From Paenibacillus sp. FSL H7-0331 (GTDB lineage Bacteria; Bacillota; Bacilli; Paenibacillales; NBRC-103111): DNA of 64,000 nucleotides. Shown here piece by piece: positions 8,355 to 16,807 of this stretch. Position numbers and translations under genes: made by a program. Under the pieces are notes generated by a model. The model was given only the letters and a program-made list of their open reading frames with translations, searched no databases and was not told the DNA's origin. Position 1 is the first letter of the stretch; the number at the start of each line of letters is the position of its first letter. The stretch is taken from the NCBI RefSeq assembly GCF_001956045.1, contig NZ_MRTH01000018.1, positions 62,001 through 126,000 on the forward strand, in the 5' to 3' direction.

Positions 8355-8356
8355 GA

Positions 8357-9268
8357 TCATACGGTGCTTACCAGTTTACTTGTGTGACTATCAGCCATTT
8401 CTTCCACCACTTGCAAAAAATGAACCAGAACGGTTTCAAGGTTAGCTGTTTTCCAGGCTGCATAGAGAGGGACCGGCGGTGTATCTTCGTTAAATGATCG
8501 GAATACGACACCACTACGTTGGAAGACACAAACCGATGAGGGTACAATTGAAATGCCGATACCGGCAGCGACCAGATTTACAATGGTATACATTTGAACA
8601 GCTTCCTGTACGATATTAGGCTGAAATCCATGCTGCTCGCATACCTCCAGGATGAGATCATGAAAAGAAGCCCCCATATGATGCGGAGACAGAATAAAAG
8701 GTTCATTCGCTAAAGAAGATAAGGAAAGAGTTGGATGTATCGCTAATGGATGCATTTCAGGTAATACGGCAACGAGTGATTCGTTAGTGCAGAGTCGAGA
8801 GGTAATACTTGGAGACGGATCTGCCCAACGAAGGAAACCTACATGAATTTTCCCATTATGTAATGCTTTCAGTTGTTGGGCAGATGTCATTTCAGTTAGA
8901 GTAAGCTGCACATCAGGATAATGTTCCCGGAATTTCTTGACAACGTTGACCATCATACCGCCAGCTGCCGAATCTACAAATGCTATAGACAACTGTCCCA
9001 CTTTTCCCTGACTCGCAAGCTGTGTCATTTTAATAGATCGCTCCAATTGAGCAACAATATTTCTGGATTCCTCCAAAAATATCGCCCCTGCTGACGTAAG
9101 TTGAACCTGTCTCTTGGTTCGCTCAAAGAGCTTCACTCCGAGATCTTCTTCAAGACCTTGAATTTGTTGACTCAAGGGTGGTTGGGTTATGTTCAGCTTT
9201 TGCGCAGCACGGTTGAAATGCAGTTCTTCCGCCACTGCTATAAAATAACGCAGTTTTTTCAAATCCAT
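8357..9268 (-). CDS. LysR-family transcriptional regulator
   Basis: A 303-residue LysR-type protein. The N-terminal winged helix is textbook: DLKKLRYFIAVAEELHFNRAAQKL followed by NITQPPLSQQIQGLEEDLGVKLFERT. The C-terminal effector domain (about residues 90-290) has the periplasmic-binding-protein-like pattern, with VGFLRW and AGIGISIVPSS. The group resembles BenM/CatR-like regulators of aromatic compound metabolism. Its target is not certain, because it points away from the aldo/keto reductase at 9483 and converges with the one at 7365. A GAAGGGAAAT site precedes the ATG. Confidence 0.88.
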   Translation of the reverse strand: MDLKKLRYFIAVAEELHFNRAAQKLNITQPPLSQQIQGLEEDLGVKLFERTKRQVQLTSAGAIFLEESRNIVAQLERSIKMTQLASQGKVGQLSIAFVDSAAGGMMVNVVKKFREHYPDVQLTLTEMTSAQQLKALHNGKIHVGFLRWADPSPSITSRLCTNESLVAVLPEMHPLAIHPTLSLSSLANEPFILSPHHMGASFHDLILEVCEQHGFQPNIVQEAVQMYTIVNLVAAGIGISIVPSSVCVFQRSGVVFRSFNEDTPPVPLYAAWKTANLETVLVHFLQVVEEMADSHTSKLVSTV

Positions 9269-9384
9269 AGATACGATTTCCCTTCTTGCTTGATAAGGAG
9301 ATGATGTCCCCTACTGCCATCGTACCTTATGAGGTTACTCTCAGCAAATTTTTATTAAATAATCGATTAGGTGTCCCTTGATAA

Positions 9385-9422
9385 TCAAAAACAGAGTCTA
9401 CACAGTATGTCGTGTAAGACTC
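9385..9422 (-). terminator. Rho-independent terminator of the second aldo/keto reductase
   Basis: Stem GAGTCT(T)ACAC/GTGTAGACTC with one bulged base and an 8-nt loop, followed on the minus strand by TGTTTTTG. It lies 60 bp after the reductase stop codon. Confidence 0.72.
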
Positions 9423-9482
9423 CTTGGATGAATACCATATTGCTGGATAACGAACCATTAACGGTAATTGGTTAACATGAAT

Positions 9483-10460
9483 TCACCATGCGTAAGCTTC
9501 AGGCGCAGGCTTGCCGGGGCCGGGAAAAATTTGATTGAGCTCGACCATCGTGTCCTCAGTCAATACGATGTCCACAGCTCTAAGGGCATTTTCAAGCTGC
9601 TCCTGAGTTCTTGGACCAATGATCGGCGCAGTTAATGCTGGATTCGCCAGAATCCATGCCAAGCCCACATTCGATTCGCTTTCTCCCAGCTCCGCACAAA
9701 GTGCTGCATAACGCTCCAATTGCGTCCGTTTAGCCTCTATCGCATTGCTTTCGTGGGATGATCTGGAGCCCTTCTGCGGATTAAGCGCATTTCCGCCAAG
9801 CAGGCCTCCTGCAAGCGGGCTCCATGCCACAACCCCGATACCGTGATGCTGTGCCGAAGGTAATACCTCAAGCTCCGGTTCTCTACATAATAAGCTGTAT
9901 TTATGCTGCTCAGAAACCAGACCGAGAATGTGCTGTGCCTTAGCTTCGGCTTGCGCCAATGCAAGATGCCAACCTGCAAAGTTACTAGAGCCGATATAAT
10001 CGACGGTTCCTTGTTGAACCAACGATTGAAACACTTCCCACAGCTCATCCCATGTAGCATTGCGTTCTATATGATGCATTTGATACAGCTCAATATGATC
10101 GGTCTGCAGCCTTTTTAAAGAGCCTGCCAGATGCCGACGAATTTTATAGGCAGACAATCCGCTCTCTGTATTGGGTCCATCGTTCGGGTCTTCCATATTG
10201 CCGTACACTTTGGTGGCCAGAACAACGCGTTCACGCCTACTGCCACCCTGGGCGAACCATCGGCCAATGATTTCTTCTGTGAATCCGCGTTTCTCGCCGC
10301 CGTATCCATTCGCCGTATCAAAAAAGTTGACTCCCGCGTCCAGTGCAGCATCCATAATACGAAACGCTTCTTTCTCTTCCGTGTTTTGACCGAAATTCAT
10401 TGTACCCAAGCAAAGTCTACTTACTTTTAAACCCGTCCGTCCCAAATTTACATATTTCAC
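9483..10460 (-). CDS. Aldo/keto reductase
   Basis: A 325-residue NADPH-dependent aldo/keto reductase. Visible motifs are GRTGLKVSRLCLGTMNFG at the N-terminus, FFDTANGYG (Asp and Tyr of the catalytic tetrad), VLATKVYG (Lys), and ELYQMHHIE (His). The cofactor segment APIIGPRTQEQLENALRA is near the C-terminus. The start is GTG 10460 with GAGGCGG about 8 nt upstream. It is transcribed singly with its own terminator. It is only distantly similar to the reductase at 7365, so the two are not a recent duplication. Substrate unknown, probably a small carbonyl compound or sugar aldehyde. Confidence 0.9.
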   Translation of the reverse strand: MKYVNLGRTGLKVSRLCLGTMNFGQNTEEKEAFRIMDAALDAGVNFFDTANGYGGEKRGFTEEIIGRWFAQGGSRRERVVLATKVYGNMEDPNDGPNTESGLSAYKIRRHLAGSLKRLQTDHIELYQMHHIERNATWDELWEVFQSLVQQGTVDYIGSSNFAGWHLALAQAEAKAQHILGLVSEQHKYSLLCREPELEVLPSAQHHGIGVVAWSPLAGGLLGGNALNPQKGSRSSHESNAIEAKRTQLERYAALCAELGESESNVGLAWILANPALTAPIIGPRTQEQLENALRAVDIVLTEDTMVELNQIFPGPGKPAPEAYAW

Positions 10461-10570
10461 TTTTTTGCCGCCTCAAATTCGTATTTTACAATAAATTAGA
10501 CAATATCCATTAATTAGATATGCATCTTGACTTATTACCCTTATCATCCAGATTCTAAACACCTTAATCG

Positions 10571-10612
10571 AAAAATAGGAGAAAGGCGAATGATAAGCAT
10601 TCTCCTTCTCCT
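10571..10612 (-). terminator. Terminator of cassette A (after GH130)
   Basis: A long stem pairs AGGAGAAAGGCGAATG (10577-10592) with CATTCTCCTTCTCCT (10598-10612), with one bulge and a 5-nt loop. It is followed by ATTTTTCG on the minus strand, 26 bp after the GH130 stop. Confidence 0.75.
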
Positions 10613-10637
10613 CTTCTATAGCTTTTCCCTTGTAACT

Positions 10638-11642
10638 CTAGCGTGGCGACAGACATAATTGAAGTAGATCATCGACATGCGCGGTAGCCAGACAGACCAC
10701 AGTATCGGCCGCACCATAATAAATCTTTACCTCACCGGTATCTTCAAGAATCATACCACCGGGGAAAATGACATTATTGCGGAAGCCACCTTCGACCTCA
10801 TAGCTGGCTTCCGGTGCAAGCAGCGGCTCCTTGTACATACCGAGGATTTTCCGGGGATTGTTGAGATCCAGCAGCATGATACCAGCACAATATCTTTTTT
10901 TCCAGGTCGGCTCCCAGCCATTTTTCCCTCTTGTCGTGTCAAGATCGACCGAATGGAACGTAGTCAGCCATCCTTTATCAGTTTTGATCGGAGGTGCAGC
11001 AGGACCTGTCTTATCATTAGCGAAAGCTACATCCTCTACAGCCAGCAGCAAATCGGAATTTCCCCAATATTTTAAATCCGGAGACTCCGAAATCCAGGTG
11101 TCAAAGCGGTCGACCCCACCCCTGCTGTATACGGTAAATGGCCTTTCCAAACGAACATATTTATTATTGATTTTCTCGGGAAACAGCACCATATTACGCA
11201 GATCGGGAGTTGATAAGCTTAAGATTTCAAAGTTTACAAAATCATCGGTTACAGCGATACCGCCTCGAATTCCATGCTCGGTATCCACTGCAAAGCACAT
11301 GTAGCAGCGGCCATCAATAACTGTAAGGCGCGGATCATAGGCACGAATGATTTCTTGATCACGCAGTTTAAAGCAAGGCTTCGGTCCGACCTCCCAATGA
11401 ATCCCGTCATCACTATAAGCTATCCCAAGATCTGTAGTAGAAGCAGGTTCAATCGTTTGCTCACTTATAGAGCCATAATCATTGCGGAAAATCATCACGT
11501 ATTTGCCATTGAACTTCGTCACTCCGGCATTAAACACAAGTGCGGTTGGATACGGAACACGTGCAGCATCGAGAATCGGATTAGCCGGGTGACGTTGAAT
11601 GAGCTTGCTGGACGTTAAAATGCTGGATTGAGTATTGGACAT
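10638..11642 (-). CDS. GH130-family glycoside phosphorylase/hydrolase (mannoside-type)
   Basis: A 334-residue five-bladed beta-propeller enzyme of glycoside hydrolase family 130. Members reversibly phosphorolyse beta-mannosides, giving mannose 1-phosphate. Supporting segments are HPANPIL near the N-terminus, VFNAGVTKFNGKYVMIFRND, AYDPRLTVIDGRCYM with the conserved DPR motif, and MILLDLNNPRKILG toward the end. The start is placed at ATG 11642, because GGAGG lies 8 nt upstream and contains the alternative ATG at 11657. No signal peptide, so it acts in the cytoplasm on imported oligosaccharide. It is the last gene of cassette A, 37 bp behind the permease. This supports a mannose-containing ligand for the transporter. 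Phosphorylase versus hydrolase cannot be decided by reading. Confidence 0.85.
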   Translation of the reverse strand: MSNTQSSILTSSKLIQRHPANPILDAARVPYPTALVFNAGVTKFNGKYVMIFRNDYGSISEQTIEPASTTDLGIAYSDDGIHWEVGPKPCFKLRDQEIIRAYDPRLTVIDGRCYMCFAVDTEHGIRGGIAVTDDFVNFEILSLSTPDLRNMVLFPEKINNKYVRLERPFTVYSRGGVDRFDTWISESPDLKYWGNSDLLLAVEDVAFANDKTGPAAPPIKTDKGWLTTFHSVDLDTTRGKNGWEPTWKKRYCAGIMLLDLNNPRKILGMYKEPLLAPEASYEVEGGFRNNVIFPGGMILEDTGEVKIYYGAADTVVCLATAHVDDLLQLCLSPR

Positions 11643-11679
11643 AAGTTGTGCCTCCATATGGGAATTATTGTGATGAACA

Positions 11680-12561
11680 TTAACCTTTAAGCGAGCCCGA
11701 TGTCATTTGCATAAAGGACTTGTTAGCAAAGATATAGACAACCAGGATAGGAAGAATCGACAGACAAGCGCCAGCCATCATAAAGTGGGTTTGTGAGGCT
11801 GCGGCTACTCCGTATTTTAAATTCGCCAAACCTACGGTTAATGTTTGCAGGTTGGGTTTGCTCATCGTAAAGACCAAGGGCAATAAATATTCATTCCAAG
11901 CGGCTCGGAAAGTAAATAGAGCACATACAGCAAGACCCGGTCTTAACAAAGGCAAAATTACCCTCCAATAGGTTCCACCCAGGGAACAACCGTCGATTGT
12001 GGCAGCTTCATCCAATTCTCGCGGTATACCATTCATAAAGCTGAGCAGAATAAAAAAGATGTACGCATGCGCACTAATCAAAATAAGTACAACTGCCCAA
12101 AGCGATGTGTGTAAATTCAAGCTAATCATCAATTCAAATTGCGGTCTCAATACAACTGCACCCACGGAAACAAATAAGGTGCATCCTTGTATGGCAATGT
12201 ACAGCTTTTTACCCGGAAACCCCAAACGATCAATGACATACGCAGCCATCGAAGCGACAATGAGAGTTCCGACGGTTGTGCTAATACTGACAAACATGCT
12301 GTTCCAGGTGAAGGTAGAGAAATTGGCCTGCTTCCAGGCTTGCACATAATTTTCGAACATCCAATTCGAAGGGAATATAGTGGCCCCTGTAGTCAATTCC
12401 AGATTGGTTTTGAAGGAACCGAGGATCGCGATTAATACAGGAAATATCGTTAGGAATGCAATAGCCAGCAAAAAAATCCATAAAACGATTTGCCCAAGCA
12501 TGCGGGACAATGTGGATGGGTTAACGGTCGTATTCGGCCTGACAGCTGCCTGCATGTTCAT
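11680..12561 (-). CDS. Carbohydrate ABC transporter permease (MalG/YesQ type), cassette A
   Basis: A 293-residue inner-membrane permease with six predicted segments. The cytoplasmic EAA loop is present (ELDEAATIDGCSLGGTYWRVILPLLRPG), which contacts the ATPase. The C-terminus ends KSFMQMTSGSLKG, almost the same as its cassette B paralogue of identical length. It pairs with the permease at 12664 to form the channel for the solute-binding protein at 13642. GGAGG stands 7 nt before the ATG. A 38-bp tandem repeat fills the gap to the upstream permease gene. No ATPase gene is in the cassette, as is usual for this family when a shared MsmX-type ATPase is used. Confidence 0.92.
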   Translation of the reverse strand: MNMQAAVRPNTTVNPSTLSRMLGQIVLWIFLLAIAFLTIFPVLIAILGSFKTNLELTTGATIFPSNWMFENYVQAWKQANFSTFTWNSMFVSISTTVGTLIVASMAAYVIDRLGFPGKKLYIAIQGCTLFVSVGAVVLRPQFELMISLNLHTSLWAVVLILISAHAYIFFILLSFMNGIPRELDEAATIDGCSLGGTYWRVILPLLRPGLAVCALFTFRAAWNEYLLPLVFTMSKPNLQTLTVGLANLKYGVAAASQTHFMMAGACLSILPILVVYIFANKSFMQMTSGSLKG

Positions 12562-12578
12562 GATTGGACCTCCTAAAA

Positions 12579-12661
12579 GTTTTCGTTAGAAAACTGACTT
12601 CGTAAGCATTATCTTTGTTTTCGCAAGAAAACTAACTTCGTAAGCATATGCTTTGTTTTCG
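12579..12661. repeat. 38-bp tandem repeat with hairpins, between the two permease genes
   Basis: Two full 38-bp units (12579-12616 and 12617-12654) plus 7 bp of a third. Each unit begins with a perfect 6-bp stem GTTTTC/GAAAAC. The loop differs between the units (GTTA versus GCAA) while the stem is kept. It is transcribed in the operon and could affect mRNA stability or expression balance between the permeases. Confidence 0.88.
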
Positions 12662-12663
12662 TA

Positions 12664-13560
12664 TCAGAAATTTTTATTAACACGTTTGGACGTATAAAAG
12701 TAAGCGAGCGTAATCACGCCGACGATCAGAGCTGTCACGAAACCGACGGCACTGCCATAGCCGATGTCCTGTATGGCCTGAGCCTCACCCACAACAGGGA
12801 AGAACAGCTTATACACATACAAATACATAACTTCCGTTTTCCCTATCGGTCCCCCGCCGGTTAAGACCATGATACTTTCATAACCTTTAAGGGCATTAAT
12901 TATCGCCAACATAATAATAATTTGCAGAACAGGTCCAAGCATCGGGATGGTGATATACCAGAACTGTTGAATTTTATTGGCGCCGTCCAGTGCCGAGCTT
13001 TCGTAAATATCATGGGGAATATTTTGCAGACCGGCCAGAAATAGCAGCATATAATTGCCGATAGCTCCCCACACAGCAACAAGAATAATCGTCAGCAGTG
13101 CATAGTCGGGACCGAGCCATTCGATATTTTTCGCAATGATCTGGTACTTCATGAGAAATTGATTCAGAATACCATTATAGGAATTAAAGATCGCAAAAAA
13201 TACGACTGCCATAACAGCAGAGCTAATAATCGTAGGCATAAAATAAATCGCTCGCAGGAAATGCCTGCCCCGTAATCCCCTGTTAAGTACAACTGCCAGA
13301 ATCAGAGCCAGAGGAAGCGACAGCAGCACCTTCCCACCTGCAAAAATAAATGTGGTGACAACTGAATCCCAAAACTGCGTATCTCCCATAATTTGTGAAA
13401 AGTTATCGAAACCGATAAATCTTTCATTGCCATAGCCTTTATAATCGTAGAACATATATCTCATTGCCCAGCCAATCGGATACAATCCCAATACCACAGT
13501 CAGAATAAAGCTTGGCATCAAAAAACTATAGGCAAACCCGTACTTCCCTGCTTTATTCAT
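12664..13560 (-). CDS. Carbohydrate ABC transporter permease (MalF/LplB type), cassette A
   Basis: A 298-residue permease with six predicted membrane segments and the EAA-type loop (YESSALDGANKIQQFWYITIPMLGPV). The start is set at ATG 13560 with ATAGGAG about 9 nt upstream. A longer frame to 13623 runs through the intergenic stem-loop and is unlikely. It pairs with the MalG-type permease downstream and takes substrate from the lipoprotein encoded upstream. The paralogue at 39733 has the same architecture, and shared segments include FDNFSQIMGD/LANFERLIHD and GPIGKTEVMYLYVYKLFFP/GPFGKTNVMYLYVYQFFFP. Substrate is probably an oligosaccharide. Confidence 0.92.
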   Translation of the reverse strand: MNKAGKYGFAYSFLMPSFILTVVLGLYPIGWAMRYMFYDYKGYGNERFIGFDNFSQIMGDTQFWDSVVTTFIFAGGKVLLSLPLALILAVVLNRGLRGRHFLRAIYFMPTIISSAVMAVVFFAIFNSYNGILNQFLMKYQIIAKNIEWLGPDYALLTIILVAVWGAIGNYMLLFLAGLQNIPHDIYESSALDGANKIQQFWYITIPMLGPVLQIIIMLAIINALKGYESIMVLTGGGPIGKTEVMYLYVYKLFFPVVGEAQAIQDIGYGSAVGFVTALIVGVITLAYFYTSKRVNKNF

Positions 13561-13599
13561 GAAAATATCAACTCCTATAGCATAAATTCGGATAGAGAA

Positions 13600-13621
13600 G
13601 GATGGGGTGAGAACCCCATCC
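13600..13621. other. Intergenic stem-loop between binding-protein and permease genes
   Basis: Perfect 8-bp GC-rich stem (GGATGGGG/CCCCATCC) with a 6-nt loop, 21 nt after the solute-binding-protein stop and without a U-tract. Such stem-loops often protect the binding-protein mRNA so that it is made in excess over permeases. That role is inferred. Confidence 0.7.
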
Positions 13622-13641
13622 AAATTGGTCCCTGCATGAAA

Positions 13642-15045
13642 TTATTTGGCGAATTGTCCCCCAAGCTTCGCTGGATCAAAGTCAGCCATAGGGCTTACTT
13701 TAAATTCACCCGCTTGAACACCGGCAGCCAGTGCTTCATTATAGCGCTTGTTCAAATCTGTGATCACTTCATTTAAATCGCCACCGCTGAGCATGTATTT
13801 GAAAAAGGCGTCGCTGTATTTGATTCCTTTGACATTGACGATTGGCTGGATTGGCCATACGCCATCCACTTTGTTAGGCAGGAAGCCTTCAATTCCTCCA
13901 ATATCAGGTTTTTTGGCTTTTGCAATAACGGATGGAACCATTGAGATGCCAAAACCCTTTTCATGATACGTTTGTAATACTTCCTCTTGATACATGAAGT
14001 TGATGAATTTCCACGCTTGGTCCTTCTTGGTCGATTTGGAGCTGATCGATAGCCATTGTCCACCCAGAAAACCTGAAGCGCCTTTGATACTGCCATCTAT
14101 GCTTGGTACTGGGGCTGCTGCCCATTTGATCTTCGCAGGGAACTGGCTTTTGTAAACACCCGGCTCCGAAGAGAAGGACATGTACATGCCAATCTTGCCT
14201 TCAGCAAACTGTGCACGAAGCGGGTCGATGTCGAGAGATTCCATTCCCGGTAGCGTACTGCCATCATCCTTCATTTGCTTGAAGGCTTCGATGATGGGCT
14301 TAAAGCCACTGAAATCAAATTTGGCCGTTTTGAAATCATAGCCAAAGCCTCCATATCCGCTGACCTCAGCGATAACGCGAGCGGAACGGCCCAACGCACT
14401 CTCCGGGCTTTTGAAGTTTTGTGCAAATCCGTATGAGCCCGTTGCTTTACCGGCTTCTGTAAGCTTTTTAGCGGTATCAACCATTTCCTTCAGCGTTGTC
14501 GGCGGATTTTTGATCCCGGCCTTTTCAAACAAATCGACATTGTATATTAAGCGCATCGTCGTTCCATAGTTCGGCAAGCTGTACATTTTACCATCAAAGC
14601 TGTTCAAATCAATCATTGCCGGGAAATTTTTCTTCTGCTCAGCTGTTAAATAGCTATCGATTGGCGCCAGGTATTGCTTCTTGTAAAAGGTTTGAATCGT
14701 ATTTTCTTTGACACGAATAATATCCGGTGTCTCCGCTGATGAAAACGACAAGTCGATCGCCTGGTTGAAGTCTTCCGTTTTAACAACGAGTTCGACCTCA
14801 ATGTTATCTTTATTCGTTGTATTGAACTTTTCAATCACTTCTTTAATATAGTCCGCATCATGGCGATCTCCGGTCCAGTAGGTCAGCTTGGTTTTGGCTG
14901 CCGGCTTGGTCGCGGTATCCTTGTTGTCTGCAGGTGCAGCTCCCGGTTTATCGGCTGCCGGAGTGGTGCTGCATGCCGTCAATCCTGTTACCAGAAACAA
15001 ACAAAATGCAGACAGTGCCAGTTTTTGATTCAGCTTTGTATTCAT
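13642..15045 (-). CDS. Extracellular solute-binding lipoprotein (sugar ABC importer), cassette A
   Basis: A 467-residue family 1 solute-binding protein. It has a lipoprotein signal peptide with lipobox LTAC (Cys at about 25), then a Pro/Ala/Lys-rich linker to about residue 52 and the binding fold from KLTYWTGDRHDADYIKEV. The segment LSFSSAETPDIIRV and the later WKFINFMYQEEV are typical. It captures sugar at the outer face of the membrane for the permeases downstream. AAGGGGAG precedes the ATG. Upstream there is a TATAAT at 15090-15095 without a good -35 box, as expected if the AraC-type regulator activates the promoter. The terminator after the regulator gene means this gene starts its own transcript. 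Confidence 0.93.
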   Translation of the reverse strand: MNTKLNQKLALSAFCLFLVTGLTACSTTPAADKPGAAPADNKDTATKPAAKTKLTYWTGDRHDADYIKEVIEKFNTTNKDNIEVELVVKTEDFNQAIDLSFSSAETPDIIRVKENTIQTFYKKQYLAPIDSYLTAEQKKNFPAMIDLNSFDGKMYSLPNYGTTMRLIYNVDLFEKAGIKNPPTTLKEMVDTAKKLTEAGKATGSYGFAQNFKSPESALGRSARVIAEVSGYGGFGYDFKTAKFDFSGFKPIIEAFKQMKDDGSTLPGMESLDIDPLRAQFAEGKIGMYMSFSSEPGVYKSQFPAKIKWAAAPVPSIDGSIKGASGFLGGQWLSISSKSTKKDQAWKFINFMYQEEVLQTYHEKGFGISMVPSVIAKAKKPDIGGIEGFLPNKVDGVWPIQPIVNVKGIKYSDAFFKYMLSGGDLNEVITDLNKRYNEALAAGVQAGEFKVSPMADFDPAKLGGQFAK

Positions 15046-15154
15046 ATTGATCTCCCCTTATCTATTTCGTTGTTTTAGCTTACAAATTGATTATAAGTGT
15101 TTCATGCCTGTTACATAAGGCGGTTAACCCAACATTAAGGGCAGGTTTTCATAC

Positions 15155-15188
15155 AAAAAGGGAAGAAATTCATGATTGAATTCTTCCC
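15155..15188 (-). terminator. Terminator whose stem contains the end of the YesN-type gene
   Basis: Stem GGGAAGAAATTCA/TGAATTCTTCCC with one bulged A and loop TGAT, followed on the minus strand by TTTTTG. The upstream half of the stem encodes the last residues of the regulator, and its stop codon falls in the loop and stem. It uncouples the regulator pair from the transport genes. Confidence 0.85.
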
Positions 15189-16807
15189 TGGGATGATATT
15201 TTAAATTCAGAGGGTGTCATGCCCGTATGTTTTTTGAAAATATCACTAAAATAACGCCGATGCTCATAACCAAGCTCTTGCGCGATTTCCTGAACCTGAA
15301 AATCATCAATCAGCATGTTTTTGGCTTTTTCCATCTTTTCCTGAATCACAAATTGCTGGAACGAAACACCGAGTACCTTTTTGAACAGGTTAGAAAAATA
15401 GCCTTGGCTGAGATTAATTTGCCTGGAACAATGCTCCAACGACAAATCCATGTGCAGATTGGCCCGGATGTAATCCTTGACCTGATGAATGATCTTGATC
15501 GATTCATGCGAACGTTCTTTCTCGATCCATGCGCAGCCTTCCAGACAGAGCTCTTTCAATAAGGCTCGAAACTCCTGAAGCGACGGCTGGCTTTTACTTT
15601 TAAACTCATTCATTTTCGTTTCCATCTGATGGACCGTCTCATAGGGGAACTTTTCCAGCATCAGCCTGAAAATTTTGGAGGACAGCTCATAGCATACATT
15701 TTCCACGTATTGTGGCTCAGGAAGCGGAACAATATCAACCAGATCGTTGAATATTTCTTCAAGCAAATGTTGGCTTTTGTCGCTGTTACCCGAGCGTAGG
15801 GCGAATAGGAAGTCCTGCTCCTTCGAAATTGAATAGCTCGGTATGCCTCTCTGCCCGATAGCCATATTCACACAGCTGAATACACCGTTGCCTTCGGTAT
15901 AAAAATGATAAGATAATGCATTCAAAGCCTGTCGGTATGAATGAGGCAGTTCATGAATGCCGTGTACACCGAGCCCTACTCCGATAGAAACCGTAAATCG
16001 CGTATAACGGGCAATGTTCAAACAGCAGGCTTCGGCAATTTCAGATGCTATCTGATCATCCTTACAGTTCATGACAACCACATAACGGTTGATAGCTTCA
16101 CGAAAAATAATACCAGTCGTCATCGAGGTTATCGTTTCTTCCATAATATTTTGCAGACTGAACCGGATCAATTCAATTTCCTGAACAGGCAGCGCCTGAT
16201 ACTTGTCCATAAATTGATCGATTTCAACAATGAAAATGACGAAGTCCTTCGGCTCCAAATCGACCCCGAGAAACTCCCAGCGCTGTCTGGCACTAGCCTC
16301 ACTCGTCTGGTGATGCAGCAGCAGCGTCAAATATTCTTGCCTCAGGATCGGCAAGCTTTCCTTGATTTTCTGCTCCATTTCCTTAAGTCTGATCTGCTCT
16401 TTGTGCTCCATTTCACAAGCCAGCTTGGCTTTCAATACAACACTGACAATTTCATCGATAGCAAACGGCTTTTTCACAAAATCAAAGGCTCCTAGTCGAA
16501 TGGCCTGTTGAGCATAAGAAAAATCGGAGTACGCACTCAAAATAATAATTTTGGTTCGTGGTGATGCTTCCAATATTGCCTGAGTCATCTCAAGTCCATC
16601 CATACGAGGCATGCGAATATCGGTTAAAATAATGTCGGGCTTCATCTGCTGTGCCAGACGCAGTCCAGCTTCTCCGTCCAATGCTGTACCGACGATCTCT
16701 ATCTGGTGATCGAGCCAAGCTATTTTTTGTGAAATCATATCGACAACCATCTTCATATCGTCAATGACACATAATTTAATAAGGGTATGCGATTCCATCT
16801 TATTCAT
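15170..16807 (-). CDS. AraC-type response regulator (YesN family), cassette A
   Basis: A 545-residue two-component regulator. The receiver domain covers about residues 8-130, with acidic residues in CVIDDMK and the phospho-acceptor Asp in IILTDIRMPRMDGLEM. A middle region of about 300 residues lacks a catalytic motif. The C-terminal 100 residues carry two AraC helix-turn-helix units (SLEHCSRQINLSQGYFSNLFKK and IAQELGYEHRRYFSDIFKKHTGMTPSEF). It overlaps the kinase gene by 8 nt. An in-frame ATG at 16798 is an alternative start, and AAGGAG lies between kinase stop and both. It probably activates the solute-binding-protein promoter when phosphorylated. Confidence 0.92.
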   Translation of the reverse strand: MNKMESHTLIKLCVIDDMKMVVDMISQKIAWLDHQIEIVGTALDGEAGLRLAQQMKPDIILTDIRMPRMDGLEMTQAILEASPRTKIIILSAYSDFSYAQQAIRLGAFDFVKKPFAIDEIVSVVLKAKLACEMEHKEQIRLKEMEQKIKESLPILRQEYLTLLLHHQTSEASARQRWEFLGVDLEPKDFVIFIVEIDQFMDKYQALPVQEIELIRFSLQNIMEETITSMTTGIIFREAINRYVVVMNCKDDQIASEIAEACCLNIARYTRFTVSIGVGLGVHGIHELPHSYRQALNALSYHFYTEGNGVFSCVNMAIGQRGIPSYSISKEQDFLFALRSGNSDKSQHLLEEIFNDLVDIVPLPEPQYVENVCYELSSKIFRLMLEKFPYETVHQMETKMNEFKSKSQPSLQEFRALLKELCLEGCAWIEKERSHESIKIIHQVKDYIRANLHMDLSLEHCSRQINLSQGYFSNLFKKVLGVSFQQFVIQEKMEKAKNMLIDDFQVQEIAQELGYEHRRYFSDIFKKHTGMTPSEFKISSQGRIQS

